DNA of 34,685 bases, from positions 1 to 34,685 of the forward strand of contig JAAXZZ010000020.1 of NCBI GenBank assembly GCA_012719655.1, read 5' to 3'. Positions within the stretch are counted from its first letter, which is position 1, and each line of letters starts with the position of its first letter. Under the pieces are notes generated by a model, which worked only from the letters and a program-made list of their open reading frames with translations, did no database searches and was not told the origin of the DNA. The DNA comes from Gammaproteobacteria bacterium (GTDB lineage: Bacteria; Pseudomonadota; Gammaproteobacteria; Pseudomonadales; Pseudomonadaceae). The position numbers and the translations under genes are program-made. Shown piece by piece: positions 1 to 7,510 of this stretch.

Positions 1-2
1 CT

Positions 3-446
3 GGCGTTGCAGGTGCGGCGCTGATGCAGAAAAAAGAAAATTTAAGCGCCAGCGTCGCCCGCGCCAAACCTCTGGTTACAAACCCACTCGACGCCTTAGC
101 ACAAGTGGGTGGACTAGAAATCGCTGCAATCGCCGCCGCTTATATACGCGCCAGTCAGTTGGGCATGCCCTGCCTTGTTGATGGCTTTATTACCACGGCA
201 GCAGCTTTATTAGCAGTTAAATTAAACCCTGGAGTGCGCAACTGGCTGCTATTCGCTCACCACTCCGCTGAATGCGGACACAGCACGTTACTTAGCGCCT
301 TAGATGCTCAACCATTATTACACTTAGGCATGCGCTTAGGCGAAGGTTCAGGCGCTGCCGTGGCTTATGCAACCATCCAGCAAGCGCTGACCATTCATAA
401 CAATATGGCCACCTTTGCCCAAGCGGCTGTGGAAAACAAAGTCTGA
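3..446 (+). CDS. cobT: CobT, nicotinate-nucleotide--dimethylbenzimidazole phosphoribosyltransferase (3' part)
   Basis: This is the C-terminal 147 residues of an enzyme that joins the lower-ligand base (5,6-dimethylbenzimidazole) to the ribose phosphate of nicotinate mononucleotide, giving alpha-ribazole phosphate for cobalamin assembly in the cytoplasm. The frame is open to the left edge of the window, so the ATG at 24 in the ORF track is only an internal methionine. The family is about 350 residues long, so more than half lies upstream. The C-terminal block [10 protein letters not shown] contains the conserved glutamate thought to be the catalytic base in this family, and the tail [10 protein letters not shown] is typical. 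The stop overlaps the cobC start by one base (TGATG), which indicates translational coupling. Assignment is confident from the motif and the cobC/cobS neighbours. Confidence 0.93.
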   Translation, partial: GVAGAALMQKKENLSASVARAKPLVTNPLDALAQVGGLEIAAIAAAYIRASQLGMPCLVDGFITTAAALLAVKLNPGVRNWLLFAHHSAECGHSTLLSALDAQPLLHLGMRLGEGSGAAVAYATIQQALTIHNNMATFAQAAVENKV

Positions 447-1060
447 TGATCACTACTTACATTGATATTATTCGGCACGGTGAGCCAGTCGGCGGCCGAG
501 TCTTTCGCGGCCGTACGGATCATTGCTTAACCGAGCGCGGCTGTAAGCAATTTCAGCAGCGCATTGAGCGCTTAGGTCAGCATTGGCAGCACGTGGTTAG
601 CTCGCCCTTGCTGCGCTGTAAGCAATCCGCGCAGTGGCTGGCCAGCAGACAAAATATCCCGCTTAGCATCGAAGCCAATTTAACGGAAATTCATTTTGGC
701 GAATGGGAAAACCAGTTGGTCGACAAAGTGATGGCTGAACACAGCATCAGCCAAATGTGGCTGGATCCGATGAACTTCTGTGCGCCACAAGGTGAACCCA
801 CAGCAGCATTACAACAGCGTGTTTTAGTGGCTTGGCAGCAATTGTTAAAAACCTATCAAGGCCAGCGCGTACTAGTGGTCACCCATGGTGGCGTGATACG
901 CATGCTGGCGCAACATGTATTAGAACTCACCGCCAACGGCATGAGTAAACTCAGCTTACCTTACGCTGCAGTGATGAGTTTCAAGGTCATCGACAGTGAA
1001 TATAAAGGTCAAGCTCAGCAATGGGTCAGCCTTGAAGGCATGGACGGAACAGAGTTATGA
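446..1060 (+). CDS. cobC: CobC, alpha-ribazole phosphatase (histidine phosphatase family)
   Basis: This 204-residue cytoplasmic phosphatase is predicted to remove the 5'-phosphate of alpha-ribazole phosphate in the nucleotide-loop branch of cobalamin synthesis. The N-terminal RHGEP motif carries the histidine that becomes phosphorylated (His11). The later VVTHGGV block carries the second active-site histidine (His147), and EIHFGEWE fits the acidic segment of the phosphoglycerate-mutase fold. Length is normal for the family. It starts one base inside the cobT stop, and its own stop overlaps cobS by four bases (ATGA), so the three genes form one tight operon. A generic phosphoglycerate-mutase-like phosphatase would look similar; the cob context makes CobC the best call. 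Confidence 0.92.
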   Translation: MITTYIDIIRHGEPVGGRVFRGRTDHCLTERGCKQFQQRIERLGQHWQHVVSSPLLRCKQSAQWLASRQNIPLSIEANLTEIHFGEWENQLVDKVMAEHSISQMWLDPMNFCAPQGEPTAALQQRVLVAWQQLLKTYQGQRVLVVTHGGVIRMLAQHVLELTANGMSKLSLPYAAVMSFKVIDSEYKGQAQQWVSLEGMDGTEL

Positions 1061-1827
1061 GTACCTACTATTGGGGCTTTTGGTATGCGCTGATTTTCTT
1101 AAGCCGAGTACCTGGGCCTTATTTAAAACGTATCGATAAACAGGTGCAGCAAGCGGCAATGTGGTTTTACCCCATTGTTGGCGCTATTTTAGGTGTACTC
1201 TTAGTCAGCTTGGTGCTGCTGTGCGACCTGTATAACCCACAAGCATCGTTTTTATTGGTCGCCGCATTAGCACTGGCACTCTGGGTGTATTTTACCGGGG
1301 CAATGCACTTGGATGGTGTCGCCGATACCACCGATGCCTGGGTCGGTGGTCTAGGTAATCACGAGCGCACCTTGAACATCATGAAAGACCCAAGAGTGGG
1401 TGCCATGGCGGTGGCCGCGATGATCGTGGTGTTACTGGTGAAATTTGCCGCAATTGCCACGCTATTGGAGCAAGCACACACTGATATTGGCTTACTGCTG
1501 GGTGGCTTGCTGCTGATCCCAATGCTTGCTAGAGCTGGCATTATTGGCTTAATGGCGACGATGTCTTATGTGCGCAAGCAAGGCATGGTCAGTGACACAC
1601 AGAGCGCAGCAACCAAAAGCAAAGTCATCGCAATGTGTGCTGTATTGGTGCCATTAGCTGTGCTGCTACTGCAAGAAAAAGCACTATTGATTTTATTAGT
1701 CTGGCTGGGAGTCTTAATTGGTTATCGCGCGGCTCTTAACAAGCGCTTAGGCGGTTATACAGGCGACACCCTTGGTGCTGCAGTAGAGATTCAGGAAGTG
1801 GTACTACTGGTTGCTTTAGCCTTGTAG
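1057..1827 (+). CDS. cobS: CobS, adenosylcobinamide-GDP ribazoletransferase
   Basis: This is a 256-residue, strongly hydrophobic inner-membrane enzyme that joins adenosylcobinamide-GDP to alpha-ribazole, the last step of cobalamin assembly. Several long apolar stretches alternate with conserved polar loops. The block AMHLDGVADTTDAW is the acidic signature of the family, and GYTGDTLGA near the C-terminus is the second conserved element. Its start lies in an ATGA overlap with cobC, so expression is probably coupled. It is the last gene of the run: the next elements are a leftward terminator hairpin and tRNA genes on the other strand. Confidence is high from the motifs and operon. Confidence 0.95.
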   Translation: MSTYYWGFWYALIFLSRVPGPYLKRIDKQVQQAAMWFYPIVGAILGVLLVSLVLLCDLYNPQASFLLVAALALALWVYFTGAMHLDGVADTTDAWVGGLGNHERTLNIMKDPRVGAMAVAAMIVVLLVKFAAIATLLEQAHTDIGLLLGGLLLIPMLARAGIIGLMATMSYVRKQGMVSDTQSAATKSKVIAMCAVLVPLAVLLLQEKALLILLVWLGVLIGYRAALNKRLGGYTGDTLGAAVEIQEVVLLVALAL

Positions 1828-1880
1828 GGTGAACTGTTGCGCAGCATCTCAATAAAAATCACGTCGACAATTAAACAGCT

Positions 1881-1913
1881 ATAAAAACTAAAAAACCCGC
1901 ACATGGCGGGTTT
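1881..1913 (-). terminator. Rho-independent terminator of the tRNA operon
   Basis: An 8-bp perfect stem (AAACCCGC/GCGGGTTT, 5-base loop) lies at 1893-1913. Read on the minus strand it is followed by a T-rich run (1882-1892), so it should end the leftward Arg-His-Leu tRNA transcript. On the plus strand only three T residues follow, so it may stop cobS transcripts weakly at best. Confidence 0.8.
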
Positions 1914-1958
1914 AATAGTGGTTTTCTCATTCATGTCGAAACATGTAAAACCTTTAGA

Positions 1959-2043
1959 TGGTGCGGACAGAGAGACTCGAACTCTCACACCTCGCGGCGC
2001 CAGAACCTAAATCTGGAGTGTCTACCAATTCCACCACGTCCGC
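1959..2043 (-). tRNA. tRNA-Leu (anticodon TAG)
   Basis: The minus strand gives an 85-base type II tRNA. The acceptor stem GCGGACG pairs with its 3' partner, followed by an encoded CCA. It has a Leu-type D-loop, an anticodon loop with TAG at 2009-2007, an extended variable arm (GCGCCGCGAGGTGT region) and a T-loop GTTCGAGTC. The long variable arm supports leucine. It is the last of three tRNAs in the leftward operon, just before the terminator. Confidence 0.97.
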
Positions 2044-2088
2044 ATTCAGTCTAGAAACAAAGTAAAGATTAATTTACGTTGTAAAATA

Positions 2089-2165
2089 TGGGGTGGACGA
2101 TGGGTCTCGAACCCACGACACCGGGAATCACAATCCCGTGCTCTACCAACTGAGCTACGCCCACC
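2089..2165 (-). tRNA. tRNA-His (anticodon GTG)
   Basis: The minus strand gives a 77-base cloverleaf with encoded CCA and anticodon GTG in the loop TTGTGAT. The extra 5' G (position -1) characteristic of histidine tRNA can be read from the DNA at 2165 and would pair with the discriminator C. It is the middle gene of the Arg-His-Leu operon. Confidence 0.98.
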
Positions 2166-2219
2166 ATATTGCGTCGCGCATCTTACATCTAACTTACTTC
2201 ACTTACAAGCATCGCCTTG

Positions 2220-2296
2220 TGGCGCGCCCGGCAGGATTCGAACCTGCGACCACCCGCTTAGAAGGCGGGTGCTCTATCCGACTGAGCTACGGGCGC
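2220..2296 (-). tRNA. tRNA-Arg (anticodon TCT)
   Basis: The minus strand gives a 77-base cloverleaf with acceptor stem GCGCCCG, anticodon loop CTTCTAA (TCT), T-loop GGTTCGAATCC and encoded CCA. It is the first gene of the leftward tRNA operon, about 105 bases downstream of the predicted start site. It decodes AGA and possibly AGG arginine codons. Confidence 0.98.
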
Positions 2297-2407
2297 CTTA
2301 TGTCTGAACTCAATTTGAGTTACTGACTCAAGGCTCGAATACTGTTCAATTTAACTTGCTCAGCTTTCGTATCCAGCTTCAGGCTGTACTTGGTAAGCGG
2401 GGCGAAT

Positions 2408-2434
2408 ATTATATAGATTACCCTAGGCCGTCAA
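2408..2434 (-). promoter_or_regulatory. Promoter of the tRNA operon
   Basis: On the minus strand a TTGACG box (2434-2429) and a perfect TATAAT box (2413-2408) are separated by 15 bases; reading the -35 as GTTGAC gives 16. The segment after the -10 box (ATTCGCCCCGC) is GC-rich, as expected for the discriminator of stringently controlled stable-RNA promoters. Transcription would start near 2401 and run through the three tRNAs to the hairpin at 1893-1913. The rest of 2298-2566 holds no gene I can support. Confidence 0.7.
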
Positions 2435-2566
2435 CCAGTATTTTCAAAAGAATCAATTACATAGTAATAAAACATAAAATACCTCTCGCGCATCTTTGCC
2501 CCATGGCGCCGCTCATGCGAGAATAGTCAGTATCTTTTTTACTCTATGATTATGGCCAAACCACCC

Positions 2567-3421
2567 ATGACAGCACAATTGATTGACGGCAAACAGATCG
2601 CCGCAGATATTCGAAAAAATATCGCCCAAACAGTACAAGACCGTCTTAGTAAAGGTTTACGTGCTCCAGGCTTAGCGGTGATTTTAGTGGGCAGCGATCC
2701 AGCCTCCGAAGTTTACGTGTCACACAAGCGTAAAGATTGTGAGCAAGTGGGTTTTCAATCACAAGCATACGATCTCGCGGAAACCACCACGCAGGCTGAG
2801 TTACTTGATCTGATTGATCAACTTAATAACGATGCTACGGTTGACGGTATTTTGGTACAACTACCGTTGCCTAAGCATTTGGATGCTTCGTTGCTCCTTG
2901 AGCGTATCAGCCCAAACAAAGATGTCGATGGCTTTCACCCTTATAATGTCGGCCGTTTAGCTCAGCGCATTCCATTACTGCGTTCATGCACGCCCAAAGG
3001 CATCATGACTCTACTCGAGCATACCGGTGTAGATTTGCATGGTTTGGATGCTGTGATCGTTGGCGCATCCAATATTGTCGGCCGTCCAATGGCGCTGGAA
3101 TTATTGCTAGCCGGTTGCACCACAACCATCACCCACCGTTTCACTAAAGACCTTGAAAGCCATGTGCGGCGCGCTGATTTAGTCGTCGTTGCTGTGGGTA
3201 TTGCTAACTTAGTTAAAGGCGAGTGGATCAAACCTGGCGCAATTGTCATCGACGTTGGCATTAACCGCCAAGACAATGGCCAGTTGATCGGTGACGTAGG
3301 TTTTGACGAAGCGATTAAGCGCGCAGCTTGGATCACTCCAGTGCCTGGTGGTGTTGGCCCAATGACCCGCGCTTGCTTATTAGAAAACACCTTGCAAGCC
3401 TGCGAGCAAGCAGAACAATAA
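2567..3421 (+). CDS. folD: FolD, bifunctional methylenetetrahydrofolate dehydrogenase/cyclohydrolase
   Basis: This cytoplasmic enzyme interconverts 5,10-methylene-THF and 10-formyl-THF through NADP-dependent dehydrogenase and cyclohydrolase reactions, supplying one-carbon units for purines, fMet and methionine. Visible family blocks are [14 protein letters not shown] (with the catalytic lysine), [25 protein letters not shown], the nucleotide-binding [14 protein letters not shown] and [11 protein letters not shown] near the end. The ORF track starts at 2546, but the ATG at 2567 gives MTAQLIDGK and 284 residues, the usual start and length in Pseudomonas. None of the candidate starts (2546, 2552, 2567) has a clear Shine-Dalgarno sequence. 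The stop codon is followed at once by copy 1 of the intergenic repeat. Confidence 0.96.
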   Translation: MTAQLIDGKQIAADIRKNIAQTVQDRLSKGLRAPGLAVILVGSDPASEVYVSHKRKDCEQVGFQSQAYDLAETTTQAELLDLIDQLNNDATVDGILVQLPLPKHLDASLLLERISPNKDVDGFHPYNVGRLAQRIPLLRSCTPKGIMTLLEHTGVDLHGLDAVIVGASNIVGRPMALELLLAGCTTTITHRFTKDLESHVRRADLVVVAVGIANLVKGEWIKPGAIVIDVGINRQDNGQLIGDVGFDEAIKRAAWITPVPGGVGPMTRACLLENTLQACEQAEQ

Positions 3422-3562
3422 GCAGCGTGCGGGTGCTGTGGTCAGCGCGCCAAGGATGGCGCAGCGCCCGAATCGAGGCAGGATGCCTCGTTGAGGGATA
3501 AACGGCACTTGCACACTGCGCCATACGCAGATGCACCTCAATACTTTTTAGTCGCTACCTTC
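3422..3562 (+). repeat. Intergenic hairpin repeat, copy 1
   Basis: This 141-bp element starts directly after the folD stop and matches copy 2 (3895-4035, constant offset 473) with about eight mismatches, roughly 94% identity by eye. It holds three small hairpins. H1 at 3447-3462 has a 6-bp stem and loop AGGA. H2 at 3474-3490 has a 7-bp stem and loop GGA. H3 at 3516-3530 has a 5-bp stem and loop CCATA. ORFs 3333..3536 (-) and 3491..3706 (+) only read through it. If folD transcription runs on, the element would be in the folD 3' untranslated RNA. I infer a dispersed intergenic repeat of the REP/MITE kind. Confidence 0.85.
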
Positions 3563-3563
3563 T

Positions 3564-3688
3564 TAAAAAGTACGGCGCATGCCGTGCTGCGCAATAGTTG
3601 TTTATCCGTCGATGAACCCATCCAGGGTTCAACTCCGGCGCTACGCCATCCCTGGCTCGCTCATCACAGCAACTGCGCAGCACTCATT
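3564..3688 (-). repeat. Intergenic hairpin repeat, copy 3 (diverged, inverted)
   Basis: Compared with the reverse complement of copy 1, this stretch aligns from TAAAAAGTA (3564-3572) through GTTTATCC, CGCTACGCCATCC and CACAGCA to about 3688, with many substitutions and a gap near 3573-3598. Hairpin H2 survives at 3613-3631 with an almost completely changed but still paired stem (TGAACCC/GGGTTCA). H1 survives as a 4-bp core at 3645-3656. On the minus strand both loops again contain GGA. Copies 1 and 3 lie tail to tail, and their junction has a 9-bp inverted repeat (TACTTTTTA/TAAAAAGTA). Confidence 0.7.
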
Positions 3689-3894
3689 GAGCAATGGCGC
3701 TACTAGCGTTATGTGCATAAGACTCGCTTAGCTTTGGATATTTTTAGCTTGAATATGAGCATGGCAAAGAACATCGCATTTACGTTATAGCTACTCTTTT
3801 CTTTCTAAAAGACTAGCAAGACATTTTACTAGCGAGCACCTCTGTCGTAAAAGAGCCGTGCGACAGACTTGAAAACAACACGAATGCTCAACAC
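3689..3894. other. Spacer without a supported gene
   Basis: About 200 bases of A/T-richer DNA lie between repeat copies 3 and 2. The only structure I see is a 7-bp inverted repeat TCTGTCG/CGACAGA (3841-3847 and 3861-3867) with a 13-base loop and no T-tract. The ORF at 3791..4009 (-) enters from copy 2 and lacks a Shine-Dalgarno sequence. Confidence 0.6.
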
Positions 3895-4035
3895 GCAGTG
3901 TGCGGGTGCCGTGGTCAGCGCGCCAAGGATGGCGCAGCACCCGAATCGAGGCAGGATGCCTCGTTGAGGGATAAACGGCACTTGCACACTGCGCTATACG
4001 CAGATGCACCCCAATACTTTTTCATCGCTGCCTTA
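3895..4035 (+). repeat. Intergenic hairpin repeat, copy 2
   Basis: This is the direct repeat of copy 1, with H1 at 3920-3935 (loop AGGA), H2 at 3947-3963 (loop GGA) and H3 at 3989-4003 (loop CTATA). The mismatches to copy 1 lie mainly outside the stems or in loops, for example C to T in the H3 loop. No inverted partner arm follows it, unlike copy 1. It lies downstream of the leftward serine-hydrolase gene, so a read-through transcript from that gene would carry it in the antisense (UCC-loop) sense. ORFs crossing it are considered spurious. Confidence 0.85.
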
Positions 4036-4099
4036 CTGAAGCATAAGACACATCAAATAATATCTTCTGGTGCGATTTAGTAAGCAACACATAAAAATG

Positions 4100-5245
4100 T
4101 TATAAGCACTTCTTTAACATGGCATTAATTTTCTGCGCGCGCGGGTCCATCAATACGCTGGCACCCAGACTGTTGGTAATAAACGCCACACTGACCTCTC
4201 GCTCAGGGTCGGCACAGCCTAAAGTGCCACCGGCCCCCGGATGACCATACGTATGCGCACCCAGTGCATAGCTAGCCGGTAATTGATCCATTTGCTCAAG
4301 CATACAGCCCAAGCCAAAGCGGGTTTGCGTGAGCAAGGTTAAATCCGCACCTGCACTGTGCTCAGCCAGCATTTCTTTGAGCATCTCAGTGTCGAGTAAT
4401 TGACCCTGCAGCAGTCCCGTATAGAAACCCGCCAAACCGCGCGCGGTACTGTGCGCATTAGCGGCAGGTTGCTGCATCTGCCGCCATTCAAGCTTATTGG
4501 TACTGGTCAGCATCGAAGGCGGATTAGCAAAAGCCTTAGCAGTCATACCGCGCGAATCACTACCAATGGCTTTCATTAAACGCATTGAGGCAGCATCAGC
4601 AGACACACCCTTCATGCGCATCACATCGCCGACACGTAGCAATTCTTGCGCGCTCAGCCCAAGATACAGCTCCAACTGCAAAGGCTCGGCGATACGCTTA
4701 GCAATCGCCTCCCCTGGCTCACAACCATCGACACGACGAATCAACTCACCAACCAGCCATCCGTAAGTCATTGGCGCATAACCATGGGCACTGCCCGGCG
4801 TCCACCATGGCGGAGTATTTTCTACCGCACTGACCATCTGTTGCCAATCAAACAAAGCTTCAGGCGCTAACGGCTCCAGCACAGCAGGCAAACCAGCTTG
4901 ATGACTCAAAACATGACGCAGAGTAATCTGTTGTTTACTTTGTCTGGCAAACTCTGGCCAGTACTCAGCGATGGGCGCATCCAACTGCAAACGCCCTTCT
5001 GCCACCAACTGCAGCAACACCACAGCCGCGACGGGCTTACCACTGGAGAAAATATTCACCAGTGTATCGCGCTGCCATAACTGTTCACCATGGCGATCAA
5101 TCACCCCACCCCAAACATCAATGACAGTTTCACCGGCAACTTGCACGCACAAAGCGGCGCCACGTTGTTCTGGGTCTTCGAGAATCTGGCTAAACACATC
5201 AAGAACGTTAGAAAACGCACTGTCGCTGCGACCATCAATATGCAT
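4100..5245 (-). CDS. Serine hydrolase, class C beta-lactamase/esterase (EstB-like) family
   Basis: This 381-residue protein belongs to the serine beta-lactamase-like fold, which covers class C beta-lactamases, DD-peptidases and EstB-type esterases. The nucleophile motif SxxK is visible as SSGK (Ser67, Lys70). The LSHQAGLP block is at about 113-120, the tyrosine motif APMTYGWLVGEL surrounds Tyr161, and a C-terminal GHPGAGGTLGCADP block replaces the KTG box, as is usual for the esterase-like branch. No signal peptide is seen, so a cytoplasmic location is likely and a true periplasmic beta-lactamase is unlikely. The substrate cannot be deduced. The ATG has AGAGG seven bases upstream. It lies 27 bases downstream of dinG on the same strand and is probably co-transcribed. 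Confidence 0.85.
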   Translation of the reverse strand: MHIDGRSDSAFSNVLDVFSQILEDPEQRGAALCVQVAGETVIDVWGGVIDRHGEQLWQRDTLVNIFSSGKPVAAVVLLQLVAEGRLQLDAPIAEYWPEFARQSKQQITLRHVLSHQAGLPAVLEPLAPEALFDWQQMVSAVENTPPWWTPGSAHGYAPMTYGWLVGELIRRVDGCEPGEAIAKRIAEPLQLELYLGLSAQELLRVGDVMRMKGVSADAASMRLMKAIGSDSRGMTAKAFANPPSMLTSTNKLEWRQMQQPAANAHSTARGLAGFYTGLLQGQLLDTEMLKEMLAEHSAGADLTLLTQTRFGLGCMLEQMDQLPASYALGAHTYGHPGAGGTLGCADPEREVSVAFITNSLGASVLMDPRAQKINAMLKKCL

Positions 5246-5272
5246 GCTGACCTCTATGTATAACGCTAAAAA

Positions 5273-7417
5273 TCACTCAATTTCACACCGAAACGGTGGT
5301 AACGAATTTAAAATGGCGTTGCCGTAACGCTGCGTCCCCAGACGTCGATCCAGCAACGTAATGCTGCCCATATCTTGCTCATTACGCAGCAAACGACCAC
5401 ACGCCTGAATCAAGCGTAAAGATGCATCAGGTACAGCAATTTCCATAAACGGATTACCACCGCGCGCTTCAATCCACTCAGACAACGCCGCCTCAACCGG
5501 ATCATCCGGCACAGCAAAAGGAATCTTGGCAATCACCACATGCTGACAATAGGCACCTGGCAAGTCGATGCCCTCAGCAAAACTGGCTAAGCCAAATAAC
5601 ACGCTGACCTGTTCTTTATCAATCAGTGCCTTATGTTTAGCCAAAGTCTCTTGACGTGATAAACCACCCTGCATCAACACGCGTTTACGCCACTCAACGT
5701 CGACGCCGGCAAACACGTCCTGCATTTGTCGACGCGAAGAAAACAGCACTAGACTGCCTTGTGCACCCTCCAAGATTCCTGGCAATTGCCGAATAATCGC
5801 CTGCGTATGTGCATCAGCATCACGCGGATCAGCGCGCAAGTCTGGCACTCTAAGCACGCCGGCCTCAGCATAATTAAAGGGGCTGGGCACCACCGCTTTT
5901 TTTGCCTCAAATGGCAAGCCGGCACGCATATTAAAACGATCAAAAGTGCCCAGCGCAGTTAAAGTAGCTGAGGTCACCAACGCACCATGGGCCACATTCC
6001 ATAAATGGCGGCGTAGGGTTTCTGCTGCCAAAATTGGGCTGGCATTGACGTCAATATCAAAAGATCCCGCACTGTCAGCCAGAGACAGCCAGCGTGCCAT
6101 AGGCGGGCTTTTCTCTGGATCTTCAGCGGTAAAGGCCGTCCAGAGTTCCTGATTATTTTGCGCGCGCGCCAATAAACTACCAAACAACGGATACCACTCT
6201 TCCGCCTGATGGCTGGGTACCCCTATACCTGGCTCATCATCCATAGCTTTCTTTAATAATTCAGCGACGCGACTAAAAATATCGGTCAGTTTAGAAAACT
6301 CTTTTTTCAGCTCAATCCCCAGCTCAGCCATTTCACTGGGAATCACTCCACCGATAAAACGGTAACGCGGCTTTTCATAACTGTCGGGATCGCTGTTAGG
6401 ACGAAATTCAGCCAACTGCTCGCAGAAGGTGAACATAAACTGCATTTGTGTACGCAGGCTTTTCGCCATGTCTGGCACCGCTTCAAGCAAGCGGCCAAAC
6501 TCGCCAGGCAATGGGTTTTGCGCAAGCAAACGGGTGAGATTCTTATCCACCTGCCCCAGCCAATCAGCGGTTGAACGCAAACGAGTAAAATGCGCAAAGT
6601 GACCGATCGCTTTATCAGGCAGATGATGGCCTTCATCGAAGACATAAATGGTTTCGCGCGGATCCGGCAGCACTGCGCCACCGCCTAGCGCTAAATCAGC
6701 CAAAACCATATCGTGATTGGTCACAATCACATCCACTTTGGTCATGCCTTCACGGGCTTTGTAAAAAGCACACTGCTGAAAGTTGGCGCAGTGGCGACCC
6801 GTGCACTGAGTATGATCAGTGGTCACCCGCGACCAAGTCGTGTCTTCGAGCACCTCTGGCCAGCTATCACGGTCACCGTCCCAGCGATTACTGGAGAGCT
6901 TAGCAATCATCTCGCTAAAGAGTTTTTCGCTTTCGCTATCGATATCAATGTAATAGCCATCATCGGCAAACATCTGCGCTGTGGCCTGTTCTGCTTCACC
7001 GTGCTGCGACAAGGCATCTAATTTAGATAAGCACAGATAACGACCACGGCCTTTGGCTAAGGCATAAGTAAAATGCAAACCACTGTTTTTAATGATATCG
7101 GGTAAATCTTTATCGACGATCTGTTCTTGCAGAGCGACGGTGGCTGTGGCAATCACCAAACGCTTACCCGCAGCACGCGCTGCCGCAATGGCGGCCAAAC
7201 TGTAGGCAACAGTTTTACCGGTTCCCGTACCTGCCTCGATGGCGACCACAGCGGGCTCACCTAGGCGCTTACCCTCTTCATCAACAGCAATATCACCTAA
7301 GACTTTCGCCACTTCAGCAATCATCAAGCGCTGGCCATAACGCGCCTTTAGGCCTTTTTTGTCTAAAAAGCGTGTGTAAGCGCCTTGAATGGTATTTTTT
7401 AATTCATCGCTGAGCAT
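5273..7417 (-). CDS. dinG: ATP-dependent DNA helicase DinG
   Basis: This 714-residue superfamily 2 (XPD-like) iron-sulphur DNA helicase, 5'-3' in the family, resolves R-loops, D-loops and replication-transcription conflicts. Walker A is EAGTGTGKT (61-69) and the DEAH-type box is DEGH (261-264). Four cysteines, Cys129, Cys205, Cys210 and Cys216, have the 5- and 6-residue spacing of the [4Fe-4S] ligands of E. coli DinG. C-terminal helicase motifs include FASFAEGIDLPG and QACGRLLRN. The start ATG has a GGAAG sequence five bases upstream. No LexA box was seen in front of it. The serine-hydrolase gene follows after 27 bases, and YchJ is divergent. Confidence 0.96.
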   Translation of the reverse strand: MLSDELKNTIQGAYTRFLDKKGLKARYGQRLMIAEVAKVLGDIAVDEEGKRLGEPAVVAIEAGTGTGKTVAYSLAAIAAARAAGKRLVIATATVALQEQIVDKDLPDIIKNSGLHFTYALAKGRGRYLCLSKLDALSQHGEAEQATAQMFADDGYYIDIDSESEKLFSEMIAKLSSNRWDGDRDSWPEVLEDTTWSRVTTDHTQCTGRHCANFQQCAFYKAREGMTKVDVIVTNHDMVLADLALGGGAVLPDPRETIYVFDEGHHLPDKAIGHFAHFTRLRSTADWLGQVDKNLTRLLAQNPLPGEFGRLLEAVPDMAKSLRTQMQFMFTFCEQLAEFRPNSDPDSYEKPRYRFIGGVIPSEMAELGIELKKEFSKLTDIFSRVAELLKKAMDDEPGIGVPSHQAEEWYPLFGSLLARAQNNQELWTAFTAEDPEKSPPMARWLSLADSAGSFDIDVNASPILAAETLRRHLWNVAHGALVTSATLTALGTFDRFNMRAGLPFEAKKAVVPSPFNYAEAGVLRVPDLRADPRDADAHTQAIIRQLPGILEGAQGSLVLFSSRRQMQDVFAGVDVEWRKRVLMQGGLSRQETLAKHKALIDKEQVSVLFGLASFAEGIDLPGAYCQHVVIAKIPFAVPDDPVEAALSEWIEARGGNPFMEIAVPDASLRLIQACGRLLRNEQDMGSITLLDRRLGTQRYGNAILNSLPPFRCEIE

Positions 7418-7445
7418 GCGGCTTCCACTTAATCGAACTGTATGT

Positions 7446-7474
7446 TTGTTCAGTACCCATTAAAAACCTATAAT
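7446..7474 (+). promoter_or_regulatory. Likely promoter of ychJ
   Basis: A perfect TATAAT box (7469-7474) is preceded, at 17-bp spacing, by a weak TTGTTC -35 box (7446-7451). Transcription would begin near 7481, after the ATG at 7442 proposed by the ORF track but before the ATG at 7511. This favours the shorter YchJ start. Confidence 0.5.
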
Positions 7475-7510
7475 AGCCTGCTTAAACCTTTTGTGCTTTA
7501 CGGATTACTC

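Noticed and set aside
2093-2326. 77-residue ORF with ARPAGFEPATTRLEGG-like sequence
   Set aside because: It reads antisense through tRNA-His and tRNA-Arg; this is a well-known spurious translation of tRNA genes.
3333-4080. ORFs 3333..3536, 3491..3706, 3791..4009 and 3898..4080, which share related proteins
   Set aside because: Their similarity comes from the DNA repeat itself. They use both strands, lack ribosome sites and run into unrelated flanks, so they are not a gene family.
4100-5245. Antibiotic-resistance class C beta-lactamase
   Set aside because: SxxK is present, but there is no signal peptide and no KTG box; the C-terminal block resembles esterase-type members.
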